A DNA stretch of 64,000 nt from Tritrichomonas musculus (GCA_039105265.1 JAPFFF010000068.1:310001-374000); one strand, 5' to 3'. Positions 47,433 through 56,580 are shown, counted from the first letter of the stretch. Numbers and translations are program-made. Notes: generated by a model not told the origin, from the letters alone.

Positions 47433-47755
47433 AGTAGTATAGTATAGGCTCCGCTATCGCCAAGCCTATACTTAAGCCCATTTCACAGCCACTTGGAGCC
47501 TTTGGAAGCCCCCCAGAGCCTTCAAAAAGCTCCAACCACCTCGATAATTCAAAAAGTTCGCAACAAAAAAATTCCAAACTCATACTTTTATCGTCTCGTT
47601 GTAAAAATTATTTTGGCACAAAAAAATGTATTTCTTGAAGATTCCGTCAAGATAATCCCTTCGAATCAAGAAGTTGTTTTACCATGATTGAAATGTACCC
47701 GACGCTCAATCCAGCTGAAGAACAAACACCAATCCCTATAGAATATGCTTACTTT
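47433..47755 (+). repeat. Left terminal repeat of element D
   Basis: Nearly identical to the left B terminal repeat and, in the TACCATG detail, to its right arm. The terminal stem-loop (47441-47450 with 47463-47472) is present. The inner limit is set by analogy with B, since the right end of D is outside the window. Confidence 0.85.
47493..47687 (+). CDS. Possible small protein in the terminal repeat (element D)
   Basis: 64 codons, same frame as in both B arms with one residue changed (Thr to Ala near residue 43). It overlaps the penton start by 4 bp. No evidence of expression. Confidence 0.28.
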   Translation: MEPLEAPQSLQKAPTTSIIQKVRNKKIPNSYFYRLVVKIILAQKNVFLEDSVKIIPSNQEVVLP

Positions 47756-48625
47756 TTGGAAGATGGAGAGCAAGACCCCAGCAAACCAAATCGATACTAC
47801 TTTAATTTTCCACAAGAATGGTGCACTTCAAATAGAGGAGAATCTATTGTTGGGGTAAGAAATATGTGGTTGATTGCGAGAAGAAGAAAAATTGAATTCA
47901 CTATCACAATTGCAAAATTTCAAAAGAAATATTTTAATATAGTGGAAGGGAATGATACGACTTCAAAAATAAATAATATGATATTATTGTATAAAGATAA
48001 TATTAAAGTAAAAGATGTAAAAGTTATCGATTGGATGTCAATAGAAGGAGATTTTAGAGGATTCTTTAATGCTATTCATACATCAATAAAAAACTATATA
48101 GCAACATGGTGGAAGGACGTCAATGAAATATTTGTACAGTCAGATACTGATATTTTAAATAGAGATATACAATCTGATGGCTATTATGATGAGAGGGGTT
48201 TTCATGAAAAAATATATTCAGAACGAAATAATAATGATGCGGATGAATATGGTGTAGCATTCAAATTAAAAGAAACAAATAAAGATTTTGATGAAGTATT
48301 TAATATTGGTGATGGAGTTAGTCAAAACAATAAAGATGTTTATTTAAAGTACTATGATAAAGTTTTAACGTTTGATAATGTATGGGATAGACATTCATGT
48401 AAAGTTTATTCATCAATAGCAGAACAATCAAATCGTTATTATATTGGTAATTCGAATGTTAATTTCAACCCCATCAAATACTTTAAGCTGAATTCAACAG
48501 ACCAAAGATTTTGGATTGATTTATATTCTGCGCGTGAATATAAAGCACCATTTAAATTACCAGTCGGTGAAAGCTTTGCTATAGAGATGATATTCTTACC
48601 ATATCATAAAATGTTATATGTTTAA
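47684..48625 (+). CDS. Penton-like minor capsid protein (element D)
   Basis: 313 codons, ATG at 47684 (alternative 47693). Practically identical to the B protein; the last residues differ (PYHKMLYV here, PYKKMLYV in B), exactly where an HNH gene follows in D. Conserved blocks: RYYFNFPQEWCTSNRGESIV, VWDRHSCKVYSSIAEQS, STDQRFWIDLYSA, GESFAIEMIFLPY. Single-jelly-roll minor capsid by position and pattern. Confidence 0.7.
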   Translation: MIEMYPTLNPAEEQTPIPIEYAYFLEDGEQDPSKPNRYYFNFPQEWCTSNRGESIVGVRNMWLIARRRKIEFTITIAKFQKKYFNIVEGNDTTSKINNMILLYKDNIKVKDVKVIDWMSIEGDFRGFFNAIHTSIKNYIATWWKDVNEIFVQSDTDILNRDIQSDGYYDERGFHEKIYSERNNNDADEYGVAFKLKETNKDFDEVFNIGDGVSQNNKDVYLKYYDKVLTFDNVWDRHSCKVYSSIAEQSNRYYIGNSNVNFNPIKYFKLNSTDQRFWIDLYSAREYKAPFKLPVGESFAIEMIFLPYHKMLYV

Positions 48626-48644
48626 AATTTTTATTTTTACATAA

Positions 48645-49190
48645 ATGACATCAGATTTTGTCCCTCTACTTGATTTCGAAAATGATTATGAAATAATGAT
48701 AGAATATCCCAATGTTATCAGAAAGAAAACAAATGGGAAAATATTAAAAGAAACAATTAATGGTTTAGGGTATTATGTTATTACTATAAATGAAAAAACA
48801 TATTCTAAACACAGACTTATTGCTTTACAATTTATTCCTAATCCAAATAACTTTTCGCAGGTTGACCACATAAATCATATCAAAACAGATAATAGAATTG
48901 AGAACTTGAGATGGTGTGATAGTTCAATAAATTGTAAAAATAAGTCAAAATATAATGGTTATGAAGCCATATATGTTGATGAATTACCAGAGAATATTGA
49001 AATAATAGACAAATATAATGGATGGGAATTTGAAAATTATTATATTGACCATGACTTAAATATCTATTATGATACGGGTGCTAATTATAGAATATTATAT
49101 AAAGTAAAAGGCAAATATGCTAATATGAGAGATGTCAACAATAAAAAAAGATTACTGAGCATCAAAAAACTATCCAGACAGTTTTTATAA
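48645..49190 (+). CDS. HNH homing endonuclease, NUMOD4-type, short form (element D, slot 1)
   Basis: 181 codons, ATG at 48645. NUMOD4-like FVPLLDFENDYEIMIEYPNV (~5-24), HNH core KHRLIALQFIPNPNNFSQVD then HINHIKTDNRIENLRWC (~63-98). The C-terminal half is shorter and lacks the YYYY stretch, so its target recognition probably differs. It is located between penton and integrase, an interval of only 10-11 bp in B and C. The flanking ends of both neighbouring genes differ from B only around this gene. Confidence 0.85.
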   Translation: MTSDFVPLLDFENDYEIMIEYPNVIRKKTNGKILKETINGLGYYVITINEKTYSKHRLIALQFIPNPNNFSQVDHINHIKTDNRIENLRWCDSSINCKNKSKYNGYEAIYVDELPENIEIIDKYNGWEFENYYIDHDLNIYYDTGANYRILYKVKGKYANMRDVNNKKRLLSIKKLSRQFL

Positions 49191-49198
49191 ATCATCAA

Positions 49199-50284
49199 AT
49201 GAACAATAAAAAATTTAAGACTATTGATGAACTCCATTATTTTTTTCCGTGGAAAACACCATCAAAATTTGTTCCTCTTGCAAAACGATATGGATTTACA
49301 GAAGAAGCAGCATTAAATTATTTGAAGAATATAGTGCATGATGTTAAAGTACCAAAGGCAAAATTTATGAATATATATTCAAAACACTCAGGGGGATATC
49401 AAATGGATACTTTCATAAATGACAAGAACAAAGATGGTTTGAATTATCTGATGTTTATAAATATCAATACCCGAAAGGCTTTTTGTTATGCGATGAGAGG
49501 GAAGGGAGCAAAAGAAGTAGCTAGAGCATTAAATCAATTTTTAGTAGATGAACCAAATGTTTATTCTATTACTTCTGACCAGGATGCCGCCTATTTGTCC
49601 AACGATGTTTTGCAAATAATGAAGGCAAAAAATATTATATACAATACTACGGAAGACAATAATCATAATGTACTAGGCATCATAAATAGATTCATGAGAA
49701 CTATTAGAGATATGGTAGGAGAGAATAGATTTATTGGAGAACAAGAAATGAAGGGATTAATAGATTCCTACAATAAATCCCCTCACCGGTCGTTGGACTA
49801 TAAAATACCAAACGAAATGACAGAAAAAGATGAAAAAGAGTATATTAATACTAAATCACAAATAAATCCATATGACTTTCAGCCTAACGACAGGGTGAGA
49901 ATTATACAAGCCAAGGAACCATTTTCGAAGCGAAGAAATAGGGTCAGCAAGGAGGCTTATATTGTTGATTCAAAGGCCGGGAATCAATTTATTGTTAAGT
50001 CCAAAGATGAATCGATAGATAAGTTGCCGGGATATAGATTGATAAAAACACAGAATAAAAATATTGCTCAGACACTAAAGGGAGGCAAGAGAGGTATTGT
50101 GGATAAAATTATATCCTACGATGCAGCTAAGAATAAATATAAAATTAAATATAGTGAAGGGACAGAAGATGTTATTCCAGCCAAAAATTTACGAGAAGGA
50201 GCCCCAACTAAATTATCAAACCTCGAAATGGATTATTGGAGCAAACAAAAAAATATCCCTGAAAAAATTCGTCAGTGGATATAA
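49199..50284 (+). CDS. Retroviral-type (RVE) integrase, element D
   Basis: 361 codons, ATG at 49199. From the FPWKTPSKF segment onward (~residue 17) it is almost identical to B; the N-terminal residues MNNKKFKTIDELHYF resemble C instead. Asp in GGYQMDTFIND, Asp in TSDQDAAYLS, Asn in place of the DD35E Glu (LGIINRFMRTIRDM). SH3/chromo-like C-terminal segment intact. The enzyme would join element ends to target DNA with 5-bp staggered cuts, as seen for B. Confidence 0.92.
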   Translation: MNNKKFKTIDELHYFFPWKTPSKFVPLAKRYGFTEEAALNYLKNIVHDVKVPKAKFMNIYSKHSGGYQMDTFINDKNKDGLNYLMFININTRKAFCYAMRGKGAKEVARALNQFLVDEPNVYSITSDQDAAYLSNDVLQIMKAKNIIYNTTEDNNHNVLGIINRFMRTIRDMVGENRFIGEQEMKGLIDSYNKSPHRSLDYKIPNEMTEKDEKEYINTKSQINPYDFQPNDRVRIIQAKEPFSKRRNRVSKEAYIVDSKAGNQFIVKSKDESIDKLPGYRLIKTQNKNIAQTLKGGKRGIVDKIISYDAAKNKYKIKYSEGTEDVIPAKNLREGAPTKLSNLEMDYWSKQKNIPEKIRQWI

Positions 50285-50315
50285 TGTTATTTTTATATTT
50301 TTTATTTCTACAGAA

Positions 50316-50924
50316 ATGACAACAGAACAAACCATAGAATTTATTCCTCTTCTTGGCTTTGAAGACAGTTATGAAATTTTGAATCAATATCCATTTACAA
50401 TCAGGAACAAGAACACATTAAATAATATATGCGAACATTTAGATAAAGATGGATATGTTGTTTTAAATTTATCAAAGAATCAACATCAGGACTCATATAA
50501 AAAACACCGACTAATAGCTTTACAATTCATTCCTAATCCTGATAATTTACCAGAAGTAGACCATATAAATCATATCAGAGATGATAATAGAATTGAAAAT
50601 TTGAGATGGAGTAGTCATGGGGGAAATGTATTGAATAGACAAATATTCAAGGGAGTAAAATATCTGTTTGTTGATGATATATCAGATGATGCTATACAAA
50701 TTAATGAATATGGCAACCATACATTTGAAGAAGGAAAATATTACTACTACTTTGATGAAGACAAAAATGAAGATGCATTTTATGTAAAAATAACTGACGA
50801 TATATATAAAATATTACATCACAATATTAAAAAAGGAGGTGGTAAATTTGTTCAATGTAGAGATATTAATAGCAAAAATGTATGCCTTTATATCAATAAA
50901 TTTAAACAATTATATGATTTGTAA
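50316..50924 (+). CDS. HNH homing endonuclease, NUMOD4-type (element D, slot 2)
   Basis: 202 codons from ATG 50316. An in-frame extension upstream overlaps the integrase and is not supported, because the B homologue also starts here. Nearly identical to B 7592-8200 but with the standard NLRW motif and the ending FKQLYDL. HNH core KHRLIALQFIPNPDNLPEVD then HINHIRDDNRIENLRW. A T6 run lies upstream of the ATG. Confidence 0.87.
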   Translation: MTTEQTIEFIPLLGFEDSYEILNQYPFTIRNKNTLNNICEHLDKDGYVVLNLSKNQHQDSYKKHRLIALQFIPNPDNLPEVDHINHIRDDNRIENLRWSSHGGNVLNRQIFKGVKYLFVDDISDDAIQINEYGNHTFEEGKYYYYFDEDKNEDAFYVKITDDIYKILHHNIKKGGGKFVQCRDINSKNVCLYINKFKQLYDL

Positions 50925-50945
50925 TTTTAATTTAATCAACAATAA

Positions 50946-51800
50946 ATGGCTAAACAAATAATGAAAGAAGTAGAAGTTTTAATAGAAAAGACTATGCGAA
51001 AAAACCAAAAAGAAATAGAGGGCGCGTTGATGAAACCATTACATCCTTCCTATCCATTTAGCACGAACGGAATCATTTTTTTGATAGGCAAACCAGGTGC
51101 TGGAAAAAGTTATTGGATATGGAAACACATTTTAATTACCGAGAGATTATTTAAGTATCCCTACTACCAGAAGATAATATTCTGTTCAACATCAGGAAAA
51201 GCAGACAAAACTGCAGAGGCGATGAGTCAAAATGTCAAGACACCAATCATATATTTGAACGAAGCAGAATTGATGGATTATTTGAAAAAACATCTAAAGC
51301 GAAAGATAAAATATTATGCTATGGTAAAGCATGTATTATCAAAAATGAAAGAGACAAATGAAGAAATGCAGAGACTAATAAACAAGCACTCCCTTCAAGA
51401 AATAGATGATAGAATAGTATATATAGCAAACAAGCTAGTAAAATATCAAACTTCATCATATCCATATAACACTCTAATAATATTGGATGACTGTGCTGGG
51501 AGCGATTTATTGACGCACAATAATACGGAATTTCTCAGGCTGTTAACAAAAACTAGGCACTATAATATTACATGCATTATGGCTATTCAAACCATTAGAT
51601 TTGTCCATATAAATGCAAAGAGATTGGCCACCGATATTATATGCTATAGTGGATATTCAGAAGAAGATTTTACATCATTGCTTCAACAAACAAATAACAA
51701 TCTAAATATCAAAAAAACAGTCAAGGAATATTTACAGCATCGTGAGCCTCACGACAAATTTATTTGTAATATAACAGCCAACAAATATTACTTTGAATGA
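50946..51800 (+). CDS. FtsK/HerA-type DNA-packaging ATPase (element D)
   Basis: 284 codons, ATG at 50946. Walker A FLIGKPGAGKSYW (~45), Walker B TLIILDDCAGSD (~178), complete C terminus ending ITANKYYFE. The B copy matches it to codon 225 and then breaks at the position corresponding to 51621. Intact; drives packaging of the element genome into a capsid. Confidence 0.92.
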   Translation: MAKQIMKEVEVLIEKTMRKNQKEIEGALMKPLHPSYPFSTNGIIFLIGKPGAGKSYWIWKHILITERLFKYPYYQKIIFCSTSGKADKTAEAMSQNVKTPIIYLNEAELMDYLKKHLKRKIKYYAMVKHVLSKMKETNEEMQRLINKHSLQEIDDRIVYIANKLVKYQTSSYPYNTLIILDDCAGSDLLTHNNTEFLRLLTKTRHYNITCIMAIQTIRFVHINAKRLATDIICYSGYSEEDFTSLLQQTNNNLNIKKTVKEYLQHREPHDKFICNITANKYYFE

Positions 51801-51856
51801 CGAAGTCATACTTGGACTATGTCCTTGAAAGCTAGTTTTATTGACTTTAAATAACA

Positions 51857-52597
51857 ATGGAAAAAGTTGAAGATACAGATAGAGTCGAACCCTCAACACC
51901 CCAAAATTCTAGTGGATTTTTAGGAAAATTTATAAATAGTGCATGGAATTCTGTTAAATCTGGTGTTGGTAAAGCTAGTAAATGGATAGAAGATTCTGCT
52001 ATTGGCAAAGCGGGAAAATGGATATCGAAAAATAAAGTACCAATCTTAAATACTGTCGGAGGAGCGGCTCAAGCTTTCGGAGCAATTACAGGGAACCCTG
52101 CAGTAGCTGGTATTGGCAAAGGAATGATGATGGCTGCAGATGGAATCAAAGAAGGAGAGGCAAAAGCCGCATTACAAAAATCGATAGCTGAAAGACAGCC
52201 GAATCCTTTGGGAAGTAATGTAGCTCAATCACATTTCCCACGCATTTATTATGGAAGGAAGCCATCTGGTTTTAAAATACATCATAAACGAAATAAGCAT
52301 CTTGAAAGGGCTATGGCACAATTAGCACAATTGAAAAAACAAATAAGCAATAAAAACAATACAACTGCCGCTAAAAGTAGTAAACAGAAAAATGCCACAA
52401 CACAAAAAGAAAAGCCAAAAGAAAAGCCAAAAGAAAAGCCTAAACCATCGCCTCCCAAAAAGCAATTGTCAGCAGCTGAAAAACACCACATCGAAGTTGA
52501 AAAATTAAAGAATGATAAACAATTCTGGGCGGACCTGAGAGAAGCCACAAGAAGACGTAGAGAAGCATACGAAAAGTTTGAGAAAGATGATTGGTAA
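51857..52597 (+). CDS. Basic Gly/Ala-rich protein, candidate internal virion protein (element D)
   Basis: 246 codons, ATG at 51857. Residues ~20-110 are Gly/Ala/Lys-rich and amphipathic (KVPILNTVGGAAQAFGAITG), a pattern seen in membrane-active virion proteins. The signature SHFPRIYYGRKPSGFKI (~124-140) is shared with C. Then a Lys-Pro-Glu repeat (KPKEKPKEKPKP, ~185-197) and a charged coiled-coil tail. It sits between ATPase and capsid region. Core or membrane-lytic role is inferred from composition. Confidence 0.62.
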   Translation: MEKVEDTDRVEPSTPQNSSGFLGKFINSAWNSVKSGVGKASKWIEDSAIGKAGKWISKNKVPILNTVGGAAQAFGAITGNPAVAGIGKGMMMAADGIKEGEAKAALQKSIAERQPNPLGSNVAQSHFPRIYYGRKPSGFKIHHKRNKHLERAMAQLAQLKKQISNKNNTTAAKSSKQKNATTQKEKPKEKPKEKPKPSPPKKQLSAAEKHHIEVEKLKNDKQFWADLREATRRRREAYEKFEKDDW

Positions 52598-52667
52598 ACA
52601 AACTCTCCAAAACTCAAACAAATTCGTGTAAAAGCCTGCATATTCAAACATTTTTTAAATTTCATAA

Positions 52668-53276
52668 ATGAGCAAAAGAGTGCCACAAAGCAAAAGATTA
52701 CAGTTGATAAATAAATGGCTACGTGGGATTGAAGATGATGATTTTGAAGTGTTCCCTACCAAAACAGAAGGAAAATATATTGTTAGGCCTCGTAAGGAAC
52801 CACTGGTAAAGCCCCCTTCTGAACCGTCTACTGAAGAATCATCTATTGAACCACAGGTAGAAGAGCAGGAAGTAGAAGAGCCGACAGAGGAGCCTACAAT
52901 AAAGCCGCCCACAAAATCTCTCCCAAAAAAAATCACAAGGCCTAAGCCGCAATCAAATAATTCAGCCATTTTAGACCCCACGATAAATATGGAAATATTA
53001 AATCAGCTAAAATTATTGGGAGAAGAAATAAAAAGTAAACGAGAAAAGAAAGAGCAAAAGAGGATGATAAAAGAAGTAATGAATAAAGAATTATATAAAA
53101 GAAATCAATATACTCAGCCGCAATATATTCAAGAGCCTAATTTTCCTTCCGGAAATGATATAGAAGAAGAACCAGAGGACGAGCCAACACGACCACCACC
53201 ACCACCTCCACCTCCTCAACCTCAACCTCAACTCATTCGCAGAAGAAGAAATAATATTTTCTCTGATATGTTATAA
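52668..53276 (+). CDS. Basic N-terminal, Pro/Glu-rich protein, unknown (element D)
   Basis: 202 codons, ATG at 52668. The basic start MSKRVPQSKRLQLINKWLRG is followed by an acidic Pro/Glu-rich segment (~45-85), a charged helix (LKLLGEEIKSKREKKEQKR, ~115-133), and a C-terminal polyproline run (eight P, ~178-186) ending RRRRNN. In C only the first ~51 residues survive, fused to the capsid protein. No family recognised. A virion-core or scaffold protein is possible. Confidence 0.6.
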   Translation: MSKRVPQSKRLQLINKWLRGIEDDDFEVFPTKTEGKYIVRPRKEPLVKPPSEPSTEESSIEPQVEEQEVEEPTEEPTIKPPTKSLPKKITRPKPQSNNSAILDPTINMEILNQLKLLGEEIKSKREKKEQKRMIKEVMNKELYKRNQYTQPQYIQEPNFPSGNDIEEEPEDEPTRPPPPPPPPQPQPQLIRRRRNNIFSDML

Positions 53277-53306
53277 AGTTTTTATTTTTTTATAAATTTT
53301 ATTTCT

Positions 53307-53903
53307 ATGGAAATGGAAATGGATAGTGTGATTAAATTCGTTCCTCTCTTTGGTTTTGAAGAAGATTATGAGATTATGAATGAATATCCATTCATGATAA
53401 GAAATAGAAAGACTGGAAATATATTAAAAGAATTTAAACGAATCAACAATATAGATAATGATTATATTTGTGTATGTCTCAACACTAAAATATATCCAAA
53501 ACATGTATTAATAGCAAAACAATATATACCAAATGATGACCCGATCAATAATACAATTATAGACCATATTAACAGGGATAAAACAGATTACCATTTAGAC
53601 AATTTAAGATGGACAAACCAATCAGAGAACTGCAAAAACAGGACATCGCACAAAGGGGTGGTATATGAATTTGTTGATGATATACCAGATGATTCCATTA
53701 TTGTAGAAAAATATGGCGAGCATACATTTTTTGGGTATTATTATTATGATAATGCATTTTATTATTATAATGGTGTCCAATATAGAAAATTGTATCCATC
53801 AAAAAATAGAAGTGGAAGTTTATATGTGTGTATGAGAGATATAAATAACAGAAGGGTAAATTTATTTTACGACAAGTTCAAAGCAATATATGATTTGATT
53901 TGA
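53307..53903 (+). CDS. HNH homing endonuclease, NUMOD4-type (element D, slot 3)
   Basis: 198 codons, ATG at 53307 (further in-frame ATGs at 53313 and 53319). NUMOD4-like FVPLFGFEEDYEIMNEYPFM (~11-30), HNH core KHVLIAKQYIPNDDPINN then TIIDHINRDKTDYHLDNLRW (~72-110), C-terminal YYYYDNAFYYYNG segment. Located between the 202-residue gene and the capsid gene. C has lost this interval by deletion, so it cannot be said whether C ever carried it. Confidence 0.86.
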   Translation: MEMEMDSVIKFVPLFGFEEDYEIMNEYPFMIRNRKTGNILKEFKRINNIDNDYICVCLNTKIYPKHVLIAKQYIPNDDPINNTIIDHINRDKTDYHLDNLRWTNQSENCKNRTSHKGVVYEFVDDIPDDSIIVEKYGEHTFFGYYYYDNAFYYYNGVQYRKLYPSKNRSGSLYVCMRDINNRRVNLFYDKFKAIYDLI

Positions 53904-53934
53904 TCTCATTTAATTTTTTTTCCATAAAAACACC

Positions 53935-55614
53935 ATGATTAATCCAGAGATTGAACTTAGAACTTCAGCGGAAGTATGTACTCAAATAGCATCATATTTT
54001 GATATCGTCGATAATTGTATAGCATTATCTGATACCAACAAACAGTATACTATAAGTCCTCAGACATCGTATTCCCCATCACCTCCTGTTCCTAGTGGTT
54101 CATATACCAGCGCCATTATATCTCCAAATACCAATAATACAGCAGACTTATATAATGGATTCATTAGAGCCGATATGGAAGTTAGTATTAAAGAAGCTGC
54201 TGGAAAAGCTGTTGAACCATTAACTTCAGACGGATATCAATTCAATAGAGTTTGGTTTGGCTTTAAAGATGCTAGAGATGCTGTTGAGAAATATGAAATT
54301 GTAGCAAATGGCATCACCATCTATACCCAGAATTTTGGTTGTGAGGAATCATTTTTAACAGCTTGTTGTGCTAATGAAACAACAAAGAGAGCAGATGTAT
54401 ATTCTAAGGCCAGACATAAAGATATATGGAATTATAAATCCGGTAGTAGAACAGGATTCGTTGTTGATTGGAAAGAGAGAAATGGTAAAAAATGGACAGA
54501 ACAGAAATATAAAATTCATCTCAAGATAGATTTGAGAAGATTCTTACCCCTATCTAATATTAAATACCTCCCAGCTTTTGCAGGAAAAATAGAACTCAGA
54601 TTATTCTTTTCTTGTGCTGGAATGGTATGTTGTCCTATCGGCCCAGGAGCTACATTTGAACACGAACCAAATGTTTATTCAAAATATGCTTTCGATCAAA
54701 TAACAAATGAATTTACTCCAATAAATGAATCAATAACTATGTATACAAGCAAAACAAATTTGGCTGATACTACAAGAATAACAGGAGCAGCTTTTGCTGC
54801 TCAAAGTAATGCAGTTAATATTAATTTTATTCATCTCAAGACAGAAGACAGGACTTTTCAAGTCGTCGATTACTCGATAACAGAATGCTCATCTATCATA
54901 CCATGTTTTGGTATTGAAGATAATATTTATTCCAGCCTCGTTCAAAGATATGCTGACCCGACTCATCCACTTACTTTCCCAACGCAAACTCTTTCCGTCT
55001 ACACAACAACAAATAAACTAAAAAATCCAAATGACAAAACTACCTGTACAATCACACCCCGATTTGTTGATTCAATATTTTGTCTATTTCCTGTTAAGCA
55101 TACTCATCATACATATTTCAAAAATCCTAACTTTAAATCATTTCAATTAAATTGTGGCGGATATGGAAACATTCCTGCAAAACCATTCGGAACGACCGAT
55201 GAATACCCTGAATTCTTAGAATACTGTCAAAATGCTATGAATATGAATGGTGAACAATCAGGCTTTAACAAAGAAGTAGTAAACAGTTTGACATATTGTA
55301 ATAGAGATTCAACTACTAATCAACCGACATTTGGATATTCAACTGGATATTGGACAAATGATAAAACCAGCTTCTTCATCGGCCTTCCTACAGAAACAGA
55401 TAATACATATCAGCAAGGCCTTACATCTTTGTCTCCAATTAACTTTGAAATTAATGTATCCCAAGATACAGGCGCAAAAACATATGCAAATGCCGTGGAA
55501 ACTCCTCCTCTAATTTGTCTTTTGTTTGATTCATCAATATCAATTTTGGTTCAGCCTAATGGTATGCCACCACTTGTTCGCTTAGGGAATTACGACCTCA
55601 CTACTCCGGCATAA
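53935..55614 (+). CDS. Major capsid protein, Polinton double-jelly-roll type (element D)
   Basis: 559 codons, ATG at 53935, preceded by a T8 run. Beta-rich. Notable segments: GFIRADMEVSI (~75-85), ANGITIYTQNFGCEESF (~124), KYKIHLKIDLRRFLPLSN (~192-209), GKIELRLFFSCAGMVCCP (~216-233), SITECSSIIPCFGIEDNIY (~300), a C-terminal NPNFKSFQLNCGGYGNIP block (~398) and SSISILVQPNGMPPLVRLGN (~533). Length and the order of segments fit a double jelly roll. The element C gene is a 5'-truncated fusion of the same protein. The A protein at 2004 is a distant counterpart. Confidence 0.75.
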   Translation: MINPEIELRTSAEVCTQIASYFDIVDNCIALSDTNKQYTISPQTSYSPSPPVPSGSYTSAIISPNTNNTADLYNGFIRADMEVSIKEAAGKAVEPLTSDGYQFNRVWFGFKDARDAVEKYEIVANGITIYTQNFGCEESFLTACCANETTKRADVYSKARHKDIWNYKSGSRTGFVVDWKERNGKKWTEQKYKIHLKIDLRRFLPLSNIKYLPAFAGKIELRLFFSCAGMVCCPIGPGATFEHEPNVYSKYAFDQITNEFTPINESITMYTSKTNLADTTRITGAAFAAQSNAVNINFIHLKTEDRTFQVVDYSITECSSIIPCFGIEDNIYSSLVQRYADPTHPLTFPTQTLSVYTTTNKLKNPNDKTTCTITPRFVDSIFCLFPVKHTHHTYFKNPNFKSFQLNCGGYGNIPAKPFGTTDEYPEFLEYCQNAMNMNGEQSGFNKEVVNSLTYCNRDSTTNQPTFGYSTGYWTNDKTSFFIGLPTETDNTYQQGLTSLSPINFEINVSQDTGAKTYANAVETPPLICLLFDSSISILVQPNGMPPLVRLGNYDLTTPA

Positions 55615-55652
55615 ATATTCATTCTTAAAATATTTTTTTATCTCCATCGCAA

Positions 55653-56102
55653 ATGCAAGAGCAAAGAGTCTATGATTACATCAACAATATTATCTCCCTC
55701 GCTGAAAAGCCAGAAGAATGGAAGCAATGTAATTTTGCCATCCTCTGTGATACATTTCCTATCCAGCTTTCTCGCAACAAATTTTTGGGCAAAGTAATAT
55801 ATATATCACTCAAAACTGAAAAAAAGACCTGGAGAATATATCCTGACAAAATCAAAAAATATGAAATAGAGCATGTAATTATCAATGCAAATTCTCGACG
55901 TCGATTACATTATAAAATGAATGAATTCTTTATCAACGGCTCAAATCAAGAACAGATATATGAGGAGCATAGCTACTATAATTATTCCATAGAAAATGCT
56001 TCAAAACAAACGAAAGAATTAATTATTCAGCTTCGAGAGAAATACAATTTAAACACGCCAGAACTATACATCGGAGAGTCTCAACCCCTTGTCCTAAAGT
56101 AA
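55653..56102 (+). CDS. Conserved 149-residue protein, unknown (element D)
   Basis: ATG at 55653, 13 nt after a T7 run. Orthologue of 38409-38858. Conserved: VYDYINNIISLAEKPEEWKQ, NFAILCDTFPIQLSRNK, WRIYPDKIK, YYNYSIE, LNTPELYIG. Presence in both lineages at the same place argues for a real function in the capsid module, but no motif identifies it. Confidence 0.7.
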   Translation: MQEQRVYDYINNIISLAEKPEEWKQCNFAILCDTFPIQLSRNKFLGKVIYISLKTEKKTWRIYPDKIKKYEIEHVIINANSRRRLHYKMNEFFINGSNQEQIYEEHSYYNYSIENASKQTKELIIQLREKYNLNTPELYIGESQPLVLK

Positions 56103-56111
56103 GCTGAATAA

Positions 56112-56127
56112 TTTTTTTGGAATAGAA
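56112..56127 (+). promoter_or_regulatory. T-run element before ATG (element D, 142-residue gene)
   Basis: T7 at 56112-56118, then nine bases, then ATG at 56128: the same geometry as at 39340, 38880 and 56565. Confidence 0.5.
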
Positions 56128-56556
56128 ATGAATAAATACAGAAATCCTGATTCATCTATCATTGGAGCAGAAGGAGAAATGTTCAACGAAGGAACAAAAA
56201 CAGAACACACCATAGGCTTTAATCATTTTGGTATATTCTCTAACGACAATACTTATGCCATTACATTTAATCCATATTACAATAGACCACCTATAAAATA
56301 TATGGAAAACAAGCCTGTGAGGCCGCCAAAGAGTAATCAACATAGAACGAAACCATTGCATGAACCACCTGTCAGCATCACAGACGGAGGGTATTATTTA
56401 AAAAAAGATAAGGCTCCCAAGGCACCCATCCTTCCCTCTTACCTCAAGAAACCCGAAAAGATAGGGGAGATACAAGGAAAGGCTAATGAAAAAGATAAAG
56501 GAAATATAATATATGGCCCGCAACATAAAGTGAAAATAGAGAAAATTATCTATTAA
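56128..56556 (+). CDS. Conserved 142-residue proline-containing protein, unknown (element D)
   Basis: ATG at 56128. Orthologue of 38899-39327, same length. Conserved FNHFGIFSNDNTYAITFNP, RPPIKYMENKPVRPPKSNQH, KPLHEPPVSITDGGYYLKKD, APKAPILPSYLKK. The C-terminal ~25 residues diverge. A minor structural role is a guess from the extended proline-rich segments. Confidence 0.65.
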   Translation: MNKYRNPDSSIIGAEGEMFNEGTKTEHTIGFNHFGIFSNDNTYAITFNPYYNRPPIKYMENKPVRPPKSNQHRTKPLHEPPVSITDGGYYLKKDKAPKAPILPSYLKKPEKIGEIQGKANEKDKGNIIYGPQHKVKIEKIIY

Positions 56557-56564
56557 ATAAAAGA

Positions 56565-56580
56565 TTTTTTTCGAAATGAA
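56565..56580 (+). promoter_or_regulatory. T-run element before ATG (element D, 174-residue gene)
   Basis: T7 at 56565-56571, nine bases, ATG at 56581; similar to 39340-39355 in both spacing and the purine-rich spacer. Confidence 0.5.

Noticed and set aside
50097-50315. Extended N terminus of the D HNH gene overlapping the integrase
   Set aside because: The near-identical B gene starts at the position equivalent to 50316, preceded by the same T-rich leader, and the extension is out-of-frame integrase sequence.
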